This document shows, in pieces, positions 11,943 through 22,994 of a DNA stretch of 64,000 nucleotides (within the stretch, counting starts at the first letter, position 1; each line of letters begins with the position of its first letter). The stretch lies in the NCBI GenBank assembly GCA_028753945.1, contig JAPNXP010000016.1, positions 2,760,001 through 2,824,000 of the forward strand, written 5' to 3'. Below the pieces are notes generated by a model. That model was not told the origin of the DNA. It did no database searches and worked only from the letters and a program-made list of their open reading frames with translations. The stretch comes from Hexactinellida sp. DTS-2022. Lineage: Eukaryota > Porifera > Hexactinellida. Position numbers and translations under genes: made by a program.

Positions 11943-14457
11943 GATTTGTTTATGGCTTCTTCATTAACTTGCTTACTATGCACCATCTATCTATCTATAC
12001 TGTATTAAAAGCGCAATTGTTGTTTGTTTCTTTGTTGTTTGTTTCTTTGTTTGTTCGTTTGTGTGTTTGTCCAGAATTAATTGGAAATACTACGAGGCCC
12101 AAAAAGGTAAAATTTGCATACAGGGGTAATTCTGTACTGCGACAACGATCTATTGGTTTTTGAATAGAAATATTTACATTAAAGGTGACAAAATATGTTA
12201 GCCAATTAAATTCGAGGGTTTGTTAGTAAGGTTAACCAGGCTTCATCAATTAGTATAAATAGATTGTGCATAATAGAAAGATTTTCTGAGGCTGCAATTT
12301 GATTAAAAATAAATTCATCTAACCAATCATTTGTGCAGGAATGTAATTAACAGTATTACCACGCTTGGGACCCGAAAAGCGGTTGCTAATAAAGTAATAT
12401 TGCTAATAGGGGAGTGCTAATAAAGCAACTCCACTGTAACTAATTGGATTTGTGAATTCACTCTCGACCCAATTAATTTACAGTCTCAGTTGGGCTATTG
12501 AATATTGCAATGCATACTCAACAATTGATACAGACACTAAATTCTTCTATACTAATTGAATGATAGCTGCTAATCCATAATGAGACAACCCTCTAATTCA
12601 ATTGGCCAAAGTTTTGTCACCTTTTGGTAGAGAAGATGTGAATATTTTATTAGATAATAGAACTTGTTTCTAAATACAGTATTCCCTACATCTCTGACAA
12701 ATTTCTCTTACCAGTTCCTCAATCAATTCTGAAAAAACTAAAATATTAAATCTTTATGAATTGATATACGTATATGGTTATTACATGTATTATTATTGTA
12801 GTCATATAAATATTATAATTCTTATTATATATTTTAATTGGATAATTAGACTAATTAGAATAATTAGACTCTACATCTGGTGGATTATCGTAGTTCCAAT
12901 AACACATATGTCGCTAATTTGCTGCAAGAAGCTTATTGTATCTCAAAAAACATTCTTGAGGTTCAAAGCAATTCGCTCGGTTAGTGTACGTATGTATGTG
13001 TTGTTGGAACTATGATAATCCACAGCAGTAGAGTCTAATTACTGTATTGTGTAACCACCTACACAATTGCAGGCAATTAATTTAGCATAATCTCTAGATA
13101 TTACGGTAACAACCAATGAGGTAGATTGGCATTCCTTCATTACCTAAGTAAAGATGGAGTCTGTGAAGTTAAATAGTATTTCAAACCAAACTAAATCTGG
13201 ACAATAAAATGGCACAATAAAATTATTAGAAATGTATGGGTAGACAGACGAAACACAAATAACTGATTGGATGAATGAACTTCCTCTCGACCAATTAAAT
13301 TACAGTCTCAGATAGGCATTCTATAATGCACACTTAACAATTGATAGAGACACTAAATTCTTTTATACTAATTGAATGCTAGCTGCTAATCCATAATGAG
13401 ACAACCCTCTAATTTAATAGGCTAAGGTTTTGTCACCTTTAGGGAGGGAAGATGTGAATATTTTTCTTAGATATTAGAACTTGTTTCTAGATACACTTAT
13501 TCCACATCCTCCTGCCAAATTTCAAGTCTGTAGCTCTTACCAGTTCCTCAATCAATTCCGAACAAACAAAAGTAAATCTTCGTGATTTAATATATAAAAT
13601 ATAATTACATGTGTATTTTGTTTCAGAAGATAGTTAGTTATTAAAAACAATCTGGGCAAAGGTTACTTTATGACTGATAGCATATATAACATTAGCTCAG
13701 TATTTAGTAATTTCCAAACACATAAATGGAGAGCCCGTTTATTAGGACCCTTGGGTATTCTTTGTCTAATCCCGAAATCCCGGGATTGGAAAATATGTCC
13801 GGGATTGTAAGCCCTACAAGGAACGGTTAACTAATTAACCCACCTTGCGGAGTAGAAAGGAAATTTGGAATAATAGTTTCAGTTTAGTTGTTAGGAGTGT
13901 TGTTCTAAATATATTTAAGTCGACCAATATAATTGTCAGAAGTATACAGTACAAGTTAGAGAGTAAATATAATCTTGTGGGATTTACAGGTTTTTTATTA
14001 GGAATTTCTTATATATCGGCAAACACCTTTCTACATATAAAAACTGGTTCGCAAAACGTCAGAATTTCTTGTTCCAAAAAATCAATTCATCAGTGCTTAA
14101 AATTGCATAAGAAATTGTGTTGGACGTTATAAGTAATTGTCTGTATGAAAAGAACCGAAAAAATAATATAAATTGTGTTATTAAGTTTTCCCAAAAAAAT
14201 GATAATGATAATAGCTTTAATTGATGAAAAAGGTAAACAACAGTGGGAACAATAATGAGCAAACAAATGAGTAAACAGGAATAAATGGGTTAACAAGAAT
14301 AAATGTGTAAAAAAGACTAAATGAGTAAAGATTAAATGAGCAAACTAAAGAAATGAAAGACATGAAGAAAAGAGGAAAAAACTTAGAATTATACAAACAA
14401 TCACTTACTAGGAAGCTAACTTATTACTATGGGACAGTATGAGGTATTAGAACTTAA
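11943..14457. other. Repeat-rich intergenic region
   Basis: No convincing gene. It contains a (GTTT)n-rich repeat ending GTCCAGAATTAATTGGAAA at 12000-12340 (the family repeated three times at 30.9-32.3 kb) and a P4 fragment near 12370-12440. Two copies of an ACTCTACANCTGGTGAATTAT / CACCTACACAATTGCAGG repeat lie at 12.85-13.6 kb. AT-rich sequence with repeated AAATGAGTAAA words adjoins the receptor gene. Reading frames here are short and have no recognisable content. Confidence 0.55.
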
Positions 14458-16452
14458 TTAAATGGAGGTTTCACCTAGAGGGTGGTTAGTGAAAGTCAGG
14501 TCTTTCTCTCCAGATTCCATTTTTGAGTCAGCAGCAACTGTGGAAGTTCTCTGCTTGAGCCTATCCATTTCAGCTAGGGAGAGTACTATGGGGGTGCGAG
14601 TGGTAGACTTCAGATGTTCAATTTGTCTGCCAAAATACAAAAAGACAAATACTAGTAAGACAAACATGAGGATGATGGTGACAATGAAAATGAAACAAAG
14701 GAATAGGAGAACATATAAGGCAGTTGTTTTGGTGTTCACATTCAGTTCTCCTGTCGCTACATTGAGATCCGTATCACAATGGCTGAAGTTCGAAGCAGAT
14801 ACTTTGAAACCTTCTTTGCAGGAACATTCATATGAGCCGATTGCGTTTTTACACTGGTGCGTACAGTTTCCGTTGGTGAGAAGACATTCATCGATGTCCA
14901 CACAGTCAGAGAAATTCTGCAGTTGGTACCCGGTTAGACATGAACATTCATATGAACCGATTGCGTTTCTACAGTTGTGCGAACAGTTTCCGTTGGTGAG
15001 AAGGCATTCATCGATGTCGACACAGTCAGAGAAATTCTGCTGTTGGTACCCGGTGAGACATGAACATTCATATGACCCAATTGCGTTACTACAGTTGTGC
15101 GTACAGTTTCCGTTGGTGAAAAGGCATTCATTGATGTCGCTACAAAGAGTGTCATTCGCATTATAGAATCCTTCTAGACATGAGCACTTATAGGAACCTG
15201 GCGTGTTAGTGCAGTTCCCCTGACAAATGGCACTGTCCTCACACTCATTGGTGTCGCTACATATTTCACTGACGGAGTATGATACATTCGGATAAACGCA
15301 CTCACAACCATCTACAGTATCGACTCTATTCCAGCTCTCTCCCACGCACTCAATGGATTTGTTGAAGCATTGGTAGCTACGGGCTCCACAGCTGTTGTAG
15401 AGAGTAGCATCGGTAACCTTACGACTATCATTCATACAGGTAGACAATCCAATACTTACGGTAATCCCAAAAGAGGACAGTTTGCTAATCCACTCGGTAT
15501 CGCAGGTACAGTTGAATCGTACTTTTTTAAAACTTATTTTTGTGAGATTATTTAGTTGCTGAATGATTTCAGGCAAAATATGCATTGGGTCTTTCTCGTT
15601 TACATATAGTTCACGCAGATTCTTCAATACGGTTATTGCAGCTAATGGCATTAATGGATTGCGGGTCATACTCAAATGTTGAAGGTTGTCTAAGCCGAGG
15701 AATGCATTGGGATGCACGATGCTTATCTTATTATCGAAAATTACCAACCAATCTAGCTTTTCTAAACCTTCAAATGTGCAAGATTCCAACTCTTGAATGC
15801 TATTAACGGCTAATCCCAGATTTGTAAGCTCACTTAATCCTTTAAACGACCCTGCTTTTATCCCAGTTATGTCTCCATTACTCCATTGTAAGTACTCCAG
15901 TTTATCCAGCCCTCCGAATATCTTGTGATTTATGTATCGACTCGGCACATCTTCTATTTGTGATTCCTCCACGCTGATGCTTGTAAGTTGTTTATTTTGT
16001 GCGAAGACAAGAAAGAAAACTGATCCCAGTTTTCTAGCATAGAATTCTCGCAAATTCGGGAAGTAAGCGAAAAAGTTAGCTTGTTTAATTGTTATCTGAT
16101 CGAAATACCAATAGATCGCATCCACACCGCTATTAACCGTATTCGTTTCCAGAAAAATTTCTGCCCCGGCTCCATTATATATAGTCAGTTCAGTTATGCT
16201 GTCAGGTAAACTAATGTCCAATGTTACACCCGCTCCTTGTGGGTAAACGGTAATTCTTAAATTCGTAATTCCAGCACTTAAAGACGATGCAATCTCATTA
16301 TGTATTAAAGTTTGGTTAGCTGTCTTTATCTTACAACGAAGAGAGATCCCACTTGATTCACACGTTACGGAACTATTCACCCTCGAAAATGCTACGAAAA
16401 TCAATAGGAATACAAACAAGAAGACAGATGCGTTTATGTTGAACTTATTCAT
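14458..16452 (-). CDS. LRR-EGF transmembrane receptor 1
   Basis: Intronless, 664 residues. The start is placed at ATG 16452 because MNKF-N-I is shared by the paralogues and is followed by a signal peptide (VFLFVFLLIFVAFSRVNS). The frame upstream has only a TTG and overlaps the TATA box. Order: signal peptide; a diverged N-terminal ectodomain; about four to five LRRs (roughly residues 150-310, e.g. GSFKGLSELTNLGL); LRRCT with FNCTCDTEWISKL; a Cys-rich linker (SYQCFNKSIECVG); four calcium-binding-type EGF repeats (DINECLFTNGNCTHNC); a membrane span of about 30 hydrophobic residues; and a tail of about 57 residues (SLAEMDRLKQ). Type I receptor; ligand unknown. The EGF half is nearly identical in DNA to its paralogues while the LRR half is not. 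Divergent from the copy at 18.6 kb, sharing an upstream promoter block. Confidence 0.85.
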   Translation of the reverse strand: MNKFNINASVFLFVFLLIFVAFSRVNSSVTCESSGISLRCKIKTANQTLIHNEIASSLSAGITNLRITVYPQGAGVTLDISLPDSITELTIYNGAGAEIFLETNTVNSGVDAIYWYFDQITIKQANFFAYFPNLREFYARKLGSVFFLVFAQNKQLTSISVEESQIEDVPSRYINHKIFGGLDKLEYLQWSNGDITGIKAGSFKGLSELTNLGLAVNSIQELESCTFEGLEKLDWLVIFDNKISIVHPNAFLGLDNLQHLSMTRNPLMPLAAITVLKNLRELYVNEKDPMHILPEIIQQLNNLTKISFKKVRFNCTCDTEWISKLSSFGITVSIGLSTCMNDSRKVTDATLYNSCGARSYQCFNKSIECVGESWNRVDTVDGCECVYPNVSYSVSEICSDTNECEDSAICQGNCTNTPGSYKCSCLEGFYNANDTLCSDINECLFTNGNCTHNCSNAIGSYECSCLTGYQQQNFSDCVDIDECLLTNGNCSHNCRNAIGSYECSCLTGYQLQNFSDCVDIDECLLTNGNCTHQCKNAIGSYECSCKEGFKVSASNFSHCDTDLNVATGELNVNTKTTALYVLLFLCFIFIVTIILMFVLLVFVFLYFGRQIEHLKSTTRTPIVLSLAEMDRLKQRTSTVAADSKMESGEKDLTFTNHPLGETSI

Positions 16453-16499
16453 GACTGTTGTGTTAGGAAGTTGAGTATAAATTGAATGTTGTCGCTCAA

Positions 16500-16575
16500 C
16501 AGTCAATTTATACTCAAGGATTATTATAGATTTCTACTGTTTAGTTAATTTATCCAACATAGTATACGCTAAATC
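16500..16575 (-). promoter_or_regulatory. Conserved LRR-EGF promoter block with TATA box
   Basis: On the minus strand this reads TATAAATTGACTGTTGAGCG at and below position 16512, preceded by a block near-identical to 18520-18640 in front of the next copy. The TATA-to-ATG distance is about 55 bases. Confidence 0.75.
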
Positions 16576-17095
16576 TTCCATCTAATAATTATTTAACATT
16601 TTTCCCAAAACATGTTAATGTTATTCACCTCAAAAATGGAATATGTATAAGGAGTAATTTAAACGAAGTTTACCGCTAAATTTAATTTCGCTTATGAAAG
16701 CAATTGGGATCAACATGTAGGGGATTGAGTGTGTGATCCTATATGGAATCAATTCTTAACGAATAAGGGGAAATATCGGTTAAGGAGTATAGTGGTGTTC
16801 GCCTAATAGCAATATTGCTCTATTAGCAAGTTATTTTCAGTCCCCGCGAGCATCTAATGTTAATTATGTTCCTCTAATAGCAGGCCTTCACCTGGCAAAT
16901 AATTTGAAGAGTTAATGCTTGTCATATATAATTAGCAAATTAAATATAGATCTTCCTTATATGTAGACGGTCTATAAAAGCCCATACAAACTAAGTAAAA
17001 AACTTGTAGACTATCTAATAATTCTGTGGACCAAAAGCCCCTGCCGTCTATTGGTAATAGTATTTAAGTCGAGAAAATAGTCTATTTATAGATGG
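16576..17095. other. Intergenic spacer with P4 and P11 elements
   Basis: Contains a P4-type end at about 16790 (GTGTTCGCCTAATAGCAATA) and a P11 element starting near 16956 (ATGTAGACGGTCTATAAAAG). The right arm of P11 is split by the insertion at 17104. Confidence 0.65.
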
Positions 17096-17103
17096 TCTAC
17101 ATC

Positions 17104-17684
17104 CAGGGTTGCCGTGGGAAGGGAATTTTCATTCCCATTCCCATCCCATTCCATTCCCACAGGGTTTCCGTAGGAATTCCCACGGGTTTTCCCATGGGAA
17201 TTCCCACATGTTTTCCCATGGGAATTCCCACATGTTTCCCATGGGAATTCCCACATGTTTTCCCATGGGAATTCCCACATGTTTTCCCATGGGAATTCCC
17301 ACATGTTTCCCATGGGAATTCCCACATGTTTTCCCATGGGAATTCCCACATGTTTCCCATGGGAATTCCCACATGTTTTCCCATGGGAATTCCCACATGT
17401 TTTCCCATGGGAATTCCCACATGTTTCCCATGGGAATTCCCACATGTTTTCCCATGGGAATTCCCACATGTTTCCCATGGGAATTCCCACGGGTTTTCCC
17501 ATGGGAATCCATAAGGAATTTCAAGATTCCCATATGGGAATTCCCATGGGAAAACCTGTGGGAATTCCCATGGGAAAATCTGTGGGAATTCCCATGGGAA
17601 AACCCGTGGGAATTCCCATGGGATAAATACGATTCCCATTCCCATCCCATTCCCATGGGAATTCCCATTCCCACGGCAACCCTG
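17104..17684. mobile_element. hAT-type non-autonomous element with internal minisatellite
   Basis: Terminal inverted repeats CAGGGTTGCCGTGGGAA (17104-17120) and TTCCCACGGCAACCCTG (17668-17684). A perfect 8-bp target duplication TCTACATC flanks it at 17096-17103 and 17685-17692. Inside are about 14 copies of a 23-24 bp unit built on CCCATGGGAATTCCCACATG, then a shorter stretch in the opposite orientation. It is inserted into the right arm of a P11 element. An 8-bp duplication with CAGGG ends is the hAT signature. The long open frames over the array result from its period and simple composition. Confidence 0.9.
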
Positions 17685-17699
17685 TCTACATCCATTATT

Positions 17700-18519
17700 A
17701 ATTATAAGTCGATTGTTGTTTGTTTGTTTGTTTGTCCGGATTGTATTAAAGTGATGGGGGACTAGAGTCTAGAAACCGCATTTATATATGAGATAGATAC
17801 TAACTTCCAAAAGTTATAATAGGTGAACAAGTATGCTGATTTCAAATTTCGCACTTACACATTTATAATATGAATATTTGTTGTTGTTGTTGTTGTTGTT
17901 AACACAAATAGATAAACAAATTAATGAATATTCATAATCAACCTCGAAGTTAGCTTTAAGCGATTTTTATTGGTAAACAGGTTAAAACTATGTATAGAGG
18001 TAGAAAGGAATGTACGTATATTGCATTCTCATGGTGGAAAGGCTGAGGAGTAAGGCTGCATAGCTGCCCCCCATCACTTTAATACAATCTGGACAAACAA
18101 ACAAACGCACAGTAGACCGTATATAAATAGACTATTTTTCTTGACTACTTTTCTTGATCGAAATTAGATAAATATGTTTAGTCAGAGCAGCGGTAATCTA
18201 TTTTTATTTGCTACTTTGGAAGCGATTATTCGAGTATATACGGTATTCATTGGATAATTCAATAATTTATATCTAAGAATACCCACACATTTATAGCTTA
18301 GGGTCATAAACTAACTTTTCTGAAAGTATTTTATTGTTCGAGAGAATACTTATGTACATTTACAAATTTATTCATTATTGAATGGTATTCCCAATTGCTT
18401 TTATTTGCGAAAATATATTTAGAGGAAATTTGTTTAAAACGACTCCTGATACTGTTATTCTATTGCTCCATTTTTGATGTGTATAGCATAAATACATTTG
18501 GAAAATAGTTAAATAATTA
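17700..18519. other. Intergenic region with dispersed repeat K
   Basis: Starts with GTTTGTTTGTTTGTCCGGATTG and CCGCATTTATATATGAGATA, family K, also seen at 25.85, 26.3, 27.85 and 54.8-55.2 kb, with a (TTG)n tract at 17878-17900. A reversed K end lies at 18067-18120. The rest is AT-rich and otherwise unremarkable. Confidence 0.6.
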
Positions 18520-18640
18520 GTTAATGGAAGCTTTTAGCGTGTATGTTGGATAAATTAATTAAACAGTGGAAATCTATAATATCCCTCTAGTATAAATTGA
18601 CTGTTGAGCGATAAGATTTATACTTTCCAACTCAACAGTC
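18520..18640 (+). promoter_or_regulatory. Conserved LRR-EGF promoter block with TATA box
   Basis: TATAAATTGACTGTTGAGCG at 18591-18610, about 43 bases before the ATG at 18641. The preceding 70 or so bases (TATGTTGGATAAATTAATT, ACAGTGGAAATCTATAATA) match the region upstream of receptor 1 in inverted orientation. Confidence 0.75.
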
Positions 18641-20463
18641 ATGAATAAGTTCAACATATATACATCAGTCCTGTTAGTATTCCTATTGGGTTTCTTAGCA
18701 TTTTCGAGGGTGAATAGTTCCGTTACGTGTACACCAAGTGGGGTCTCTCTTTCTTGTAGCATAAGTACCACTGACCAAACTTTAATACAGGATACGATCG
18801 CATCGTCTTTTGTAGCTATAAATACGAAATTAGAGGTTAACTTTCTATCAGCCGGAGCGGGTGCAACATTGAATATTAGTTTACCTGACAACATAATTGA
18901 GTTAAAAATGATCAACAAAGCCGGGGCTGAAGTTTTTGCGGAATCGTATACGATTAACAGCGGGGTGGAATCCATCTTTTTTATATACGATCTGATAACA
19001 ATTAAGCAAGTTAACTTTTTCGCATTCTTCCCGAACTTGCAATTATTAGATGCTTTTAAACTGGGCTGTGTTTTCTTTCCTATTTTCGCTCAAAATAAAC
19101 AACTTAAAAATGTCTATGTGCAAACCTCATATATAGAAGATGTATCGAGTCGATACATTAACCACACAATATTCGGAGGGCTGGATAAACTGCAGTACAT
19201 GATATGGAAGTATGGAGGCATAACTGGGATAAAAGCAGGATCGTTTAAAGGAGTAAGTCAGGATTGATATTAGACAGTAATAGCATTCAAGAGTTGGAAT
19301 CATGCACATTTGAAGGTTTAGAAAATCTAAATGTGTTGTCAATTTCCGCTAATGAGATAAGTTCCGTGCATCCGAATGCATTCCTCGGCTTAAACAGCCT
19401 TACATCTTTATATTTGAAGAATAATCCACCCATGCCATTTTCCGCAATAACTCCTTTGAAGAATCTGCTAAATCTGTATTTAGACGAAAGCGATTTGATG
19501 CATATTTTTCCTGAAATCATCCAACAGCTAAATAAGCTTAGTTTTCTAAGGTTAGAATATGTACAATTCAACTGTACCTGCAATATCGAGTGGATTAGCA
19601 AACTGTCCTATTTTGGTATTAAAGTATCTACTACAGGTTCTACCTGTATGAATGATAGTCGTAAAGTTACCGATGCTACTCTCTATAACAGCTGTGGAGC
19701 CCGTAGCTACCAATGCTTCAACAAATCCATTGAGTGCGTGGGAGACAGCTGGAATAGAGTCGATACTGTAGATGGTTGTGAGTGCGTTTATCCGAATGTT
19801 TCATACTCCGTCAGTGAAATATGTAGCGACATTAACGAGTGTGAGGACAGTGCCATTTGTCAGGGGAACTGCACTAACACGCCAGGTTCCTATAAGTGCT
19901 CATGTTTAGAAGGTTTCTATAATGCGAATGACACTCTTTGTAGCGACATCAATGAATGCCTTCTCACCAACGGAAACTGTACGCACAACTGTAGCAACGC
20001 AATAGGGTCATATGAATGTTCGTGTCTCCCTGGTTACGTTAAGAATGCATCAACAGAATGCTATCTCCCGGATCCCTGTAGCGTCAATAACGGTGGCTGT
20101 CAACACACCTGTTTAGATACCATATATGGTTACGCTTGTACCTGCATAGATGGTTTTAAAGTGTCGCCTTCTAACTTCAGCCATTGTGATATCGATCTTA
20201 TTGCTGGGACAGGAGAGCAGAATGTAAACTTGAAAGAATCTGCTTTATTTGTCCTCCTATTCGTATGTTTTCTGTTGCTTGTTATCATCATCTTCCTGTT
20301 CGTTCTTATAATGTTTGTATTTTTGTATTTTAGGTTACAAATACAAAAGCTGAAATCCACTCGCTCTCCCAACAAGCTCTCTCTGGCTGAAATGGATGGG
20401 AACAGGCAGAGAGAAGCTACTGTCATTGAAAATCCTAATTCTGACCCAGTTCCTGAAAACTGA
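18641..20463 (+). pseudogene. LRR-EGF transmembrane receptor 2, frameshifted
   Basis: Same architecture as the other copies but broken near 19255. The first frame (signal peptide, N-terminal ectodomain, first LRR) stops shortly after GSFKGVSQD. The second frame resumes at NSIQELESCTFEGLENL and runs through LRRs, LRRCT, three EGF repeats (the last SVNNGGCQHTC), membrane span and tail to TGA at 20463. Compared with paralogues, about 13 bases that should encode SELTNLG-type residues are missing. Everything else, including promoter and 3' region, looks intact. It may be a recent null allele, an assembly or sequencing indel, or a true pseudogene; the sequence alone cannot decide. Confidence 0.8.
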
Positions 20464-20813
20464 GGGAACAGCGAGAAATAAGGAGCGAAATTGAACTTTT
20501 CAATTAGTTATAGGTTACACTAAATAGTTTCAGTTTCCACCCCCTTTTTTAGTTAATTTCCTAAGTGTGTGTGTATTTACTCCTATTTGCTCGTATTTAC
20601 TCATCTATTCCTTCTCATTATGTTTGCTGTATTTCTTCATTCAATTAAACTATATTTCATTGGTCTATCAATATAACGAGCCATTTGCACACAAATACAT
20701 TTAACGGCGCTTTCTGGAAATTGTTTTTTATTTTAATGAATTTTTTTTCTTCCTCAAAAACAATTCATAACAAATAAATTGTACCTATGAGTGTGCGACT
20801 TATAAATTAAACA
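20464..20813. other. Conserved 3' flank of LRR-EGF genes
   Basis: Sequence from the stop codon to about 20720 (AGTTATAGGTTACACTAAAT, GTGTGTATTTACTC, ATGTTTGCTGTATTTCTTCA) is shared with the regions after the copies at 24.8 kb and, reversed, 28.6 kb. This suggests a retained 3' UTR and polyadenylation region. Confidence 0.7.
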
Positions 20814-21064
20814 TACCGTATATACTCTAATAGTAGCCCCCATTCGAATAATCCCATACCTCCAATAATAGCCCCCCTAAATTAGAAAATACAAATTACT
20901 ACCGGTACCCTGAGTAAATTTCTTTATCTAATATTATATTAGTCGCAATACGATTATCAACCGACTATACTAAATAAATTGTATCAAAAAGTCACAAAAT
21001 TTATTGGTCAGAAAATGGCCTAAAACAATAATCGCCTAGGCTACTATTCGAATAAATACGGTAC
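20814..21064. repeat. P10 inverted-repeat element
   Basis: TACCGTATATACTCTAATAG at the left and GAATAAATACGGTA at the right; same family as 8134-8433. Confidence 0.8.
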
Positions 21065-21390
21065 TTCATTTCAGTATGTAGTTATTTTGCAGCCAAGGTA
21101 GGTCAACTAACTATAAATTGTTTAATTAATTCGCCGCGAGCACTCCTCAATATTCCATTTATTATACATACATAAGATTATCCTGGCTTATTAAATTGCT
21201 TAATAATAACATGTAATATGTGTCTGCATACTAGCCAACCAAAAAAAATTTCTGGGGGCCAAAAAAAAAAAATTTTAATTAAAGGGTAATCATTCCATAA
21301 ATCCTTATTACTCCTATACTATTCCTATACTACAGTCGAAACGGCGTTTTTTCTAACAAATTCTTGCACGGAAATAAAGTAAGAAAAATC
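21065..21390. other. Intergenic spacer with P9 fragment
   Basis: AT-rich, with a (A)9-10 run near 21260-21272. From 21335 it holds one end of a P9 element (CAGTCGAAACGGCGTTTTTT) that breaks off at about 21390, where unrelated GC-rich sequence begins. Confidence 0.6.
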
Positions 21391-21394
21391 GTTG

Positions 21395-21580
21395 TGCCAT
21401 CTCCCGAATGGCAGTCCTGCAATGCCTCCCAAAGGCCGTCCTCTCGGAGCCGGGACAGTTCCAAAGGAGAGCGTCCCTCCTCGCGATCAGCTGTGCGGTC
21501 AGGGGACCGAATGCTTGGTGGATTCTCGTGGCGACATAATCGAACTGCGGTATTTGAGTGGTTCCACGTTTGTAGGCTGA
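21395..21580 (+). other. GC-rich coding-like fragment
   Basis: A patch of about 190 bases markedly richer in G and C than its surroundings, with an open frame giving LPNGSPAMPPKGRPLGAG and later LVDSRGDIIELRYLSGS. It may be a captured exon or retrocopy fragment inside the P9 element. I recognise no family and there is no start, promoter or splice context I trust. Confidence 0.35.
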
Positions 21581-21626
21581 TTAGTGGCTATTTTCTTGTT
21601 CAGATTTAATTTGTTTTGAAATACTA

Positions 21627-21811
21627 CAGTCGACTCCGCTTAATAGAGCCACCGGTTAATAGAGCTACCGGTTAATCGGGTCAAAATATCACAGGATTTA
21701 TAGGACGGAATTACATTTTGGCTTAAAATATTTTAGGCTAATAGATTTCTCCGGTTAATCGGGTCAAAGCAACCTGGTCCCGAGGTGACTATTGAGGAGC
21801 GGAGTCGACTG
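21627..21811. repeat. CAGT-type element, family P2
   Basis: Ends CAGTCGACTCCGCTTAATAG and GAGCGGAGTCGACTG, flanked by TA; internal GGTTAATCGGGTCAAA. Full copies also at 39969-40153 and 54342-54523. Confidence 0.88.
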
Positions 21812-21814
21812 TAT

Positions 21815-22930
21815 TTAGCTCCACAGACTCCATCTTTACTTAGGTAATTTGAGAATACCAATCGACCTCATTGGTTGTTATCGTAATACCAAGAGAGTTT
21901 GTTAATGTTATTGGTTGCAGTTGTTAGACTCTACAGCTGGTGAATTATCTTAGTTCCATTAACACAAATTAATACTTCCCGTTAACAAATTATAGATTAT
22001 ACCAGAGTTAGACACAGTTAATGCATTTTGTATTTATTATGACAATATGAGCATTGTAATTCCTGATTTAATTGAACCAATTAGTTCCAAAGAACTAAAT
22101 TCTCATTAATAATACGAAGGAACAATTTAACTAAATTGTTATTCAAAGTAATTGAACTGGCCTTGACTCTCGGTTAAAAATTTATTAGTTCTCGTTTTGA
22201 GTTTAATTAACGTAAGTATTTAGATATGCATTAATGATCTAGGCATTTAACAAACTGTCCAATGAGTGATGAATGTATAAATATGGGAGTTATAGATTTA
22301 CACAAAATCATCAAATATATATTGACTGATGATCAAAGATAATAATAATATCATGATTTTCAATAAACTTTCAATTACATTCGATATTATGAATATCTAC
22401 AAAAAGAAAGCAATTATCCACTTGTATTCCTATTGAGTTGCTTAGCTTTTTCGACTTTGCTATTAGAGGAATTGAACTATTTCTCATATAACCTAAAGTC
22501 ACTTGTTAATAGAGGAATTTTGAAATCAAACAACAACAAAAAGACCAAATTTGTATCCCAATTTGTAACCACTAACTTTAGATATTTTTGGTCATTATTT
22601 AATACCTCAATTGTTTATTGTTGTTATTTACTCTATAAAATGATTATGTGAACATACTTTGGCTATAATATACAATACATATTATCTATGAATAAAATAC
22701 AAATCATAAATTATCTCACAAATACAAATTATAGTAATAACCGAATAATTACACAATAATAATACGATGTAAATTCCTTCCTTATAACATAATTAATATA
22801 GGGGGGGACACATGTATACATATATATACTTATATATTAAATAGTATATTAGTGGTATCATCATAATTTCCGGTAATTGTGTTCGACCGCATCCATGGTC
22901 CAAAATTATAAAGTTACTGTGGGGCATTAT
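21815..22930. repeat. Segmental duplicate of 32535-33760 (carries LRR-EGF and countin relics)
   Basis: Collinear with the second block over about 1.1 kb: GACCTCATTGGTTGTTATCG, CAGCTGGTGAATTATC, GGGAGTTATAGATTTACACA, CCTAAAGTCACTTGTTAATA and the run ATAGGGGGGGACACA. It contains a relic promoter (TATATATTGACTGATGA, about 22318) and a 70-base LRR-EGF signal-peptide relic at about 22415-22480. Near 22845-22890 it holds a degenerate piece of the last exon of the countin-like gene found intact at 33704-33825. Not coding here. Confidence 0.75.
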
Positions 22931-22939
22931 GCCCTCTAG

Positions 22940-22960
22940 TATAAATTGACTGTTGAACAA
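22940..22960 (+). promoter_or_regulatory. TATA box of LRR-EGF receptor 3
   Basis: CCCTCTAGTATAAATTGACTGTTGA, identical in its core to the receptor 2 promoter, about 55 bases before the chosen ATG. The further-upstream block conserved between receptors 1 and 2 is absent. Confidence 0.7.
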
Positions 22961-22994
22961 AACAATTTATACTACCTTAATTAACACAGCAATC

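Noticed and set aside
12761-13015. An 84-residue hydrophobic frame resembling a membrane peptide
   Set aside because: It is rich in I and Y because of AT-rich codons, and overlaps a dispersed repeat present at several other places without an open frame.
13845-14132. A 95-residue open frame on the plus strand
   Set aside because: No recognisable domain, very AT-rich codons, no promoter or splice context; likely chance.
14462-15166. A 234-residue plus-strand frame antisense to receptor 1
   Set aside because: It lies entirely over the EGF region on the other strand; repeated EGF codons keep the antisense frame open. The same effect occurs antisense to the other copies.
17086-17765. Several long open frames on both strands with GNSHGK- or FPWEFPHV-like repeats
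   Set aside because: They arise from the 23-24 bp minisatellite inside a hAT-type element; all frames of the repeat are stop-free by composition.
22953-22994. Upstream extension of receptor 3 (and the equivalent of receptor 1 at 16506-16453)
   Set aside because: The extension begins with TTG only a few bases from the TATA box, or within it. The conserved MNKF ATG followed by a signal peptide is the better start.
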